Shown in pieces: positions 60,713 to 64,000 of a stretch of DNA of 64,000 nt. Position 1 is the stretch's first letter. Every line of letters starts with the position of its first letter. The stretch comes from an uncultured Pedobacter sp. (lineage in GTDB: Bacteria > Bacteroidota > Bacteroidia > Sphingobacteriales > Sphingobacteriaceae). The notes under the pieces were generated by a model. It was not told where the DNA came from. It was given only the letters and a program-made list of their open reading frames with translations, and made no database searches. A program made the position numbers and the translations under genes. The stretch spans positions 1-64,000 of the forward strand of contig NZ_CAJYOJ010000064.1 in NCBI RefSeq assembly GCF_913776295.1. The letters run 5' to 3'.

Positions 60713-61411
60713 TTAAAACAAACGTTTTGCAGAAAACAGGCGTGCAAAATCATCAAAGGTTTTACGGAAACTTCGACCCACTGGAATGACTGTTTTATCA
60801 ATCAATACCTCATGGTTGCTAAGAGCGGTTACCTGGTGCTTATTGATGACAAATGACCGGTGAATTCTTAAAAATCCTTTCTGCTGAAGATGTACGGCGA
60901 GTTCGGAAACTGACGTTTTGGAAACCATGGAAAGCTCGTTTTGAAGCACCACTTTAATATCGTTCCCGATACTTTCAAAATAAAGAATATCTTTTAGCAA
61001 AAGCTTGCGGCTAAATCCTTCTGATTTACAAATCAGGAAATCATCTTCGTTTTCCTTTTTGATATTTCTAAGGACCCTGTCTACAGATTTGAAAAAGCGT
61101 TCGAAAGTGATGGGTTTCAGCAAATAATCTACTGCTTCAAGCTCAAAGCCTTCGATGGCAAATTCCCGGTAAGCGGTGGTAAAAATAGTAGCCGGCTTTT
61201 TATTCAGCGACCTCAGAAACGCTACGCCATTGAGATCGGGCATCTGAATGTCCAGAAAAAGAAGATCCACTTCCTGCGTTTGTAAAATTCTATAAGCCTC
61301 CAGTGCATTTGCTGCTGTAGCTACCAGCTTTAGTTCCGCAATCTTTTAAATATGGCTTTCCAAAAGCCTGATAGCCAAAGGCTCATCGTCTATCACAATA
61401 CAGTTGATCAT
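60713..61411 (-). pseudogene. LytTR response regulator with an early in-frame stop codon
   Basis: From the ATG at 61411 the frame reads INCIVIDDEPLAIRLLESHI, then TAA at 61346-61348 (codon 22), then KIAELKLVATAANALEAY and on through a normal receiver (DLLFLDIQMPDLNGVAF with the phospho-Asp, LLKPITFERF with the Lys) and a LytTR domain (YFESIGNDIKVVL, FLRIHRSFVINKHQV) to a stop at 60713. Full length would be 232 residues, normal for the family. Translation from an internal GTG (61270) would make a receiver without its first 50 residues and acid pair, unlikely to be phosphorylated normally. Nonsense mutation or sequencing error. Confidence 0.82.
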
Positions 61412-61807
61412 GTTGTTGGAGTCTTTAATTCGGCTACTTTTAACAGGCTGTTCCATGAAAATCCGGTGGTCTGGATTGGAGTTGTAAAAAACAGATCACA
61501 ACAGAAACGTTTAGAAATTAATCCGGCGAATCGTAAAAATTACTTCAAAGACACCTATGAGAATTTTTTTCGCTATATCATGGAGAAAGGTGGAAAAGAG
61601 GAAAAATTTGAAAAAGTCAGGATCATAAATGATGACGTGATTGCAAGTGTGAGTTTTAATTATTCGTTTCGTGAAGAAAATACGGTAACAAATTGGGGAA
61701 GCGAATACTGGCAACTTATTAAAGCGGAGGGGAAATGGAAAATTGTAAGTATCATTTATTCTTTCGAAAACGCAAAATTTTTCCCAGGCATTACCAGTAG
61801 GAAATAA
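61352..61807 (+). CDS. NTF2/SnoaL-like protein with a replaced N-terminus
   Basis: A 151-residue frame. From about residue 30 it reads like an NTF2-like protein (FNRLFHENPVVWIGVV, KNYFKDTYENFFRYIM, VSFNYSFREENTVTNWG, YWQLIKAEGKWKIVSIIY). The first 20 residues are encoded by the antisense of the response regulator start (61352-61411), so they cannot be the ancestral beginning; the first helix and strand of the fold are missing. The join, about 61412-61430, looks like a deletion or rearrangement that put two unrelated genes head to head. Probably non-functional or altered. Confidence 0.55.
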   Translation: MAFQKPDSQRLIVYHNTVDHVVGVFNSATFNRLFHENPVVWIGVVKNRSQQKRLEINPANRKNYFKDTYENFFRYIMEKGGKEEKFEKVRIINDDVIASVSFNYSFREENTVTNWGSEYWQLIKAEGKWKIVSIIYSFENAKFFPGITSRK

Positions 61808-62136
61808 ATATCATGTTTCAAATCAACCTGCTCAGCTTTGCTTTCACAAAAACATGATCATTAAGGAAGGGTAGTCTGGTTTTCGAAGTACTAATGTAAT
61901 GTAGTCGTCATTTGAACGCAAACAGCTGCCGCGATTGAATAAACATGCCTAGAGGAAAATAACAAAAGGCTATAATGACAATGAAACAGTTATTTTTTGT
62001 AAACGGGTGTGATCAGGTTCAAATGAAGAAATTTTGTTATTGATGTTATCAGACAACAACTATTAATACATCGTTTTTTAAAGGCAAGTTAAGCGTTTTT
62101 GACTTTTGATGTGAAAGATCGATCGGCTACACCAAT

Positions 62137-62478
62137 TTAGTTATCATAGATACGATTAATGATTTGGTTCCTGTTGCTAATATCAAGCTTTTCAAAAATC
62201 TTTCTGGAATGATATTTAACTGTGCTGACGGATATAAATAACTGATCTGCAATTTCATTATTCTGTAACCCTCTTATCATTCCATTAAGAACCTGACGTT
62301 CCCGTTCCGAAAGGTTAAATTTTTCTATCAATACCGGATTGATGTTTTCCGGATTGAAGATCGTTTTTGGGTGTTCCGATATTATGGGATAGAGATAATG
62401 ATTTAGAATTTCTTTACTTTTCTGGCTACCGTCAGCTGTGATGTTAATGACGATTGTAATATTGTTAGCTGTTTTCAT
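62137..62478 (-). CDS. LuxR-type DNA-binding protein
   Basis: A 113-residue protein with a GerE/LuxR helix-turn-helix in the C-terminal 65 residues (LSERERQVLNGMIRGLQNNE, then IADQLFISVSTVKYHSRKIF). The first 45 residues are a short strand-helix part without receiver signature. It may act as a bare DNA-binding module or dimerise with another protein. It follows the PAS/pseudo-receiver gene by 72 bp on the same strand, suggesting that the two are halves of one regulatory system (inference). The 61808-62136 gap shows no gene. Confidence 0.88.
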   Translation of the reverse strand: MKTANNITIVINITADGSQKSKEILNHYLYPIISEHPKTIFNPENINPVLIEKFNLSERERQVLNGMIRGLQNNEIADQLFISVSTVKYHSRKIFEKLDISNRNQIINRIYDN

Positions 62479-62550
62479 GAATGATAGATTTTTCTTACTG
62501 TATAAGATTCAGGATCCCCCTATGTTCTGAGTTTTTGACATTTGGCCCGA

Positions 62551-63567
62551 TTATGAATTGAAGATGTGTAATAACTTTTCTCTGGTTATCGGTTTATCTA
62601 GAATTCCTTTGATCTGCCGATACCTGATGATGCTATCGATCGTTGTCGGATCAATGAATGTAGATGATAAAATGATTGGCGTGTCAAGCATAAGCTTATC
62701 AACGGTTTCCAGAAACTTATTTTCCATACATTCAGATGCTTCATACTCCAGAAAGATCAGGTCAGTTGGGTGTGTACGGATAAATTCGGAAGCTTCATCA
62801 ACTGAGATAAAGGAAAAAACGTTGAAATTTTTCGAAATGCTCTTCAGTAAAGATCTGGTAACCATATGGCTCAGTCTTTCACGCTCAATCACCATGATAT
62901 TTTTAATATGCTGGTTGATAAATTTGGGTGCAATGTTAATCTTTGGAGTAGCTAACTCTGACATGTGAAATGTTTCTTCAAGCCGTGTAAGCATAACTGC
63001 CGACTGTCTGGCGAGAAGGTGGAATTCCGCTGAGAGTTTTTTGTAGATATTTTTGTTGTTGCCTGAAAAACACAAAGTGGCATCATTGATCGCGTTCAGG
63101 CCAATACTCAACGTTTTGTTCATTAATTTTGAGAAATCCCGAAGTTTTTTAATACGGGTTTGAGTAGGTGATGCATCCACTTCTCGCTTATGCTCCAGGA
63201 TACAATTATATCCGATATGTTGCTGTTGGTAAAATACTTTAATTAAACGCAATTGTATATTTATGTTGTTAAATGCTATATTTATATCTACTATTTCATT
63301 ACTGATGTTATGATCAAGGAAATAGTGCAATGCTGACACGGCTTTCTTATCATTAATTAACTTCGCAAATAGTGATGCGCTAACTTCAATTGTAGTATGT
63401 AATATTGTCCTAAAGAAAAATTTGGTATTTTGCGAATACTCCATAATCCTGCCAGATGAATCCAGATGCAAATAATTATCGTTCATCATGACTGGGAGAA
63501 GCGATTTTAACAACACTTTTGTTTGATTATGGTGGTTAAATTTTTGATTGATTTTGATGCGTTTCAT
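62551..63567 (-). CDS. PAS-like protein with a pseudo-receiver domain (phospho-Asp replaced by Glu)
   Basis: A 338-residue soluble protein. Residues about 25-130 look like a PAS fold (YLHLDSSGRIMEYSQNTKFF); about 135-215 are helical; about 221-338 match a receiver domain. In it the acid pair reads VIERE (Glu228, Glu230), the phospho-acceptor position is Glu274 (DLIFLEYEA) and the conserved Lys325 (ILDKPIT) is kept. Glu instead of Asp at the phosphorylation site often mimics the active state, so this receiver may be permanently on or sense something else. No DNA-binding domain of its own; a LuxR-type protein is encoded just downstream. Confidence 0.8.
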   Translation of the reverse strand: MKRIKINQKFNHHNQTKVLLKSLLPVMMNDNYLHLDSSGRIMEYSQNTKFFFRTILHTTIEVSASLFAKLINDKKAVSALHYFLDHNISNEIVDINIAFNNINIQLRLIKVFYQQQHIGYNCILEHKREVDASPTQTRIKKLRDFSKLMNKTLSIGLNAINDATLCFSGNNKNIYKKLSAEFHLLARQSAVMLTRLEETFHMSELATPKINIAPKFINQHIKNIMVIERERLSHMVTRSLLKSISKNFNVFSFISVDEASEFIRTHPTDLIFLEYEASECMENKFLETVDKLMLDTPIILSSTFIDPTTIDSIIRYRQIKGILDKPITREKLLHIFNS

Positions 63568-63738
63568 ATAATATCAATTTTCTAAGGAGTATTTAAGAGC
63601 TAACGTTGTCTATATTCGCAATAATACTTGTCAGTTTTTGCTATATTTGTTACAATTGTTTGATTATAAGTTTATGTTTGTGAAATTTTGTGAATCGACT
63701 ACGTTTAAGATTGTAAATCTGCTAAAATTTAAAGCATA

Positions 63739-64000
63739 ATGCAAGATATTATTTCAAAAAAAAGTATTGGAGAAAGATTACGATCGTTGCGATTGTCTAA
63801 ACAGCTCTCGCAGGCGGAAGCCTCTGATTTGTTGGGTTTGTCAAGGAGTCATTATTCCCAGGTAGAATTAGGAAAGCAGTTTCCGTCATATGCTGTCCTC
63901 TCGAAGGTGGCCGAAGTGTATAATAAAGAATATGAATGGATACTTCATGGCGATCTTTCTGGTTCTGTTGCTGTTGCCGATGAGACAGTGGTGGTTGATG
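63739..64000 (+). CDS. XRE-family regulator, partial at the window end
   Basis: The first 87 codons of a gene that runs off the window. Residues about 9-66 form a Cro/C1-type helix-turn-helix (IGERLRSLRLSKQLSQAEA, then LGLSRSHYSQVELGKQFPS). What follows (SVAVADETVVVD) suggests a further domain. Start chosen at the ATG at 63739, preceded by an AT-rich leader. Divergent from the pseudo-receiver gene. Confidence 0.82.
   Translation, partial: MQDIISKKSIGERLRSLRLSKQLSQAEASDLLGLSRSHYSQVELGKQFPSYAVLSKVAEVYNKEYEWILHGDLSGSVAVADETVVVD

Noticed and set aside
1..64000. CRISPR array, complete insertion sequence, prophage or rRNA operon
   Set aside because: No regularly spaced direct repeats, transposase, phage structural genes or rRNA sequence were seen anywhere in the window.

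Overview
The window looks like chromosomal DNA of a Bacteroidota member, most likely Sphingobacteriaceae close to Pedobacter. The evidence is SusC/SusD and TonB receptors with carboxypeptidase-like N-terminal domains, LytTR response regulators, a fused DAHP synthase-chorismate mutase, a fused E1 alpha/beta dehydrogenase, DUF6520 and MauE-type proteins, a tRNA gene without encoded CCA, and several good TAnnTTTG (-7) promoter boxes. The genus is inferred, not proven.

Layout. 0-2.5 kb: exporter, acetyltransferase and a divergent LysR regulator with a perfect palindromic operator over its start codon. 2.5-9.4 kb: a TMEM220-family gene followed by a complete, tightly packed eboABCDEF cluster. 9.4-12.2 kb: a decayed, mostly non-coding stretch with dispersed repeats, a lipoprotein gene broken by a stop codon, an XRE regulator and large imperfect hairpins. 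12.2-19.7 kb: a TlpA-like thioredoxin, SusC and SusD facing a DUF6520-like secreted protein, MauE and a Crp-type regulator. 19.8-21.9 kb: a tiny RNA polymerase alpha-CTD-like protein behind a structured leader, a convergent RteC-like protein and a frameshifted small gene. 22-30 kb: aminotransferase, DUF1573 protein, fused 2-oxoacid dehydrogenase E1, a TPR histidine kinase and a LytTR regulator meeting tail to tail.

30-38 kb is the aromatic amino acid region, all on the minus strand: pheA, DAHP synthase-chorismate mutase, aroA, aroC and a DUF1684 gene, preceded by an S4 protein-aroB-sterol desaturase unit. In front of pheA is a full classical attenuator: a promoter, a 20-residue leader peptide with five Tyr and three Phe in nine codons, a terminator, and an antiterminator strand built from the last codons of the leader. 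This is the clearest regulatory discovery in the window.

38-50 kb: proline dehydrogenase, a nonsense-interrupted Mpo1-like gene, HAD hydrolase, a large sugar dehydrogenase/PKD/cytochrome c protein, tandem cold-shock proteins (the second with degenerate RNA-binding motifs), AraC regulator, NBD-only Hsp70, Pif1-type helicase and a CAU tRNA. 50.7-64 kb: phytoene/squalene synthase, LytS/LytTR pair, TonB receptor, DUF421 protein, MASE3 histidine kinase with an extra C-terminal domain, a response regulator with an early stop codon fused head-on to a rearranged NTF2-like gene, a LuxR-type DNA-binding protein beside a receiver whose phospho-Asp is Glu, and a partial XRE regulator at the window edge.

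Four genes are intact except for one lesion (three in-frame stops, one single-base frameshift). Several families of palindromic repeats sit between genes. No CRISPR array, complete insertion sequence, rRNA or prophage was seen.
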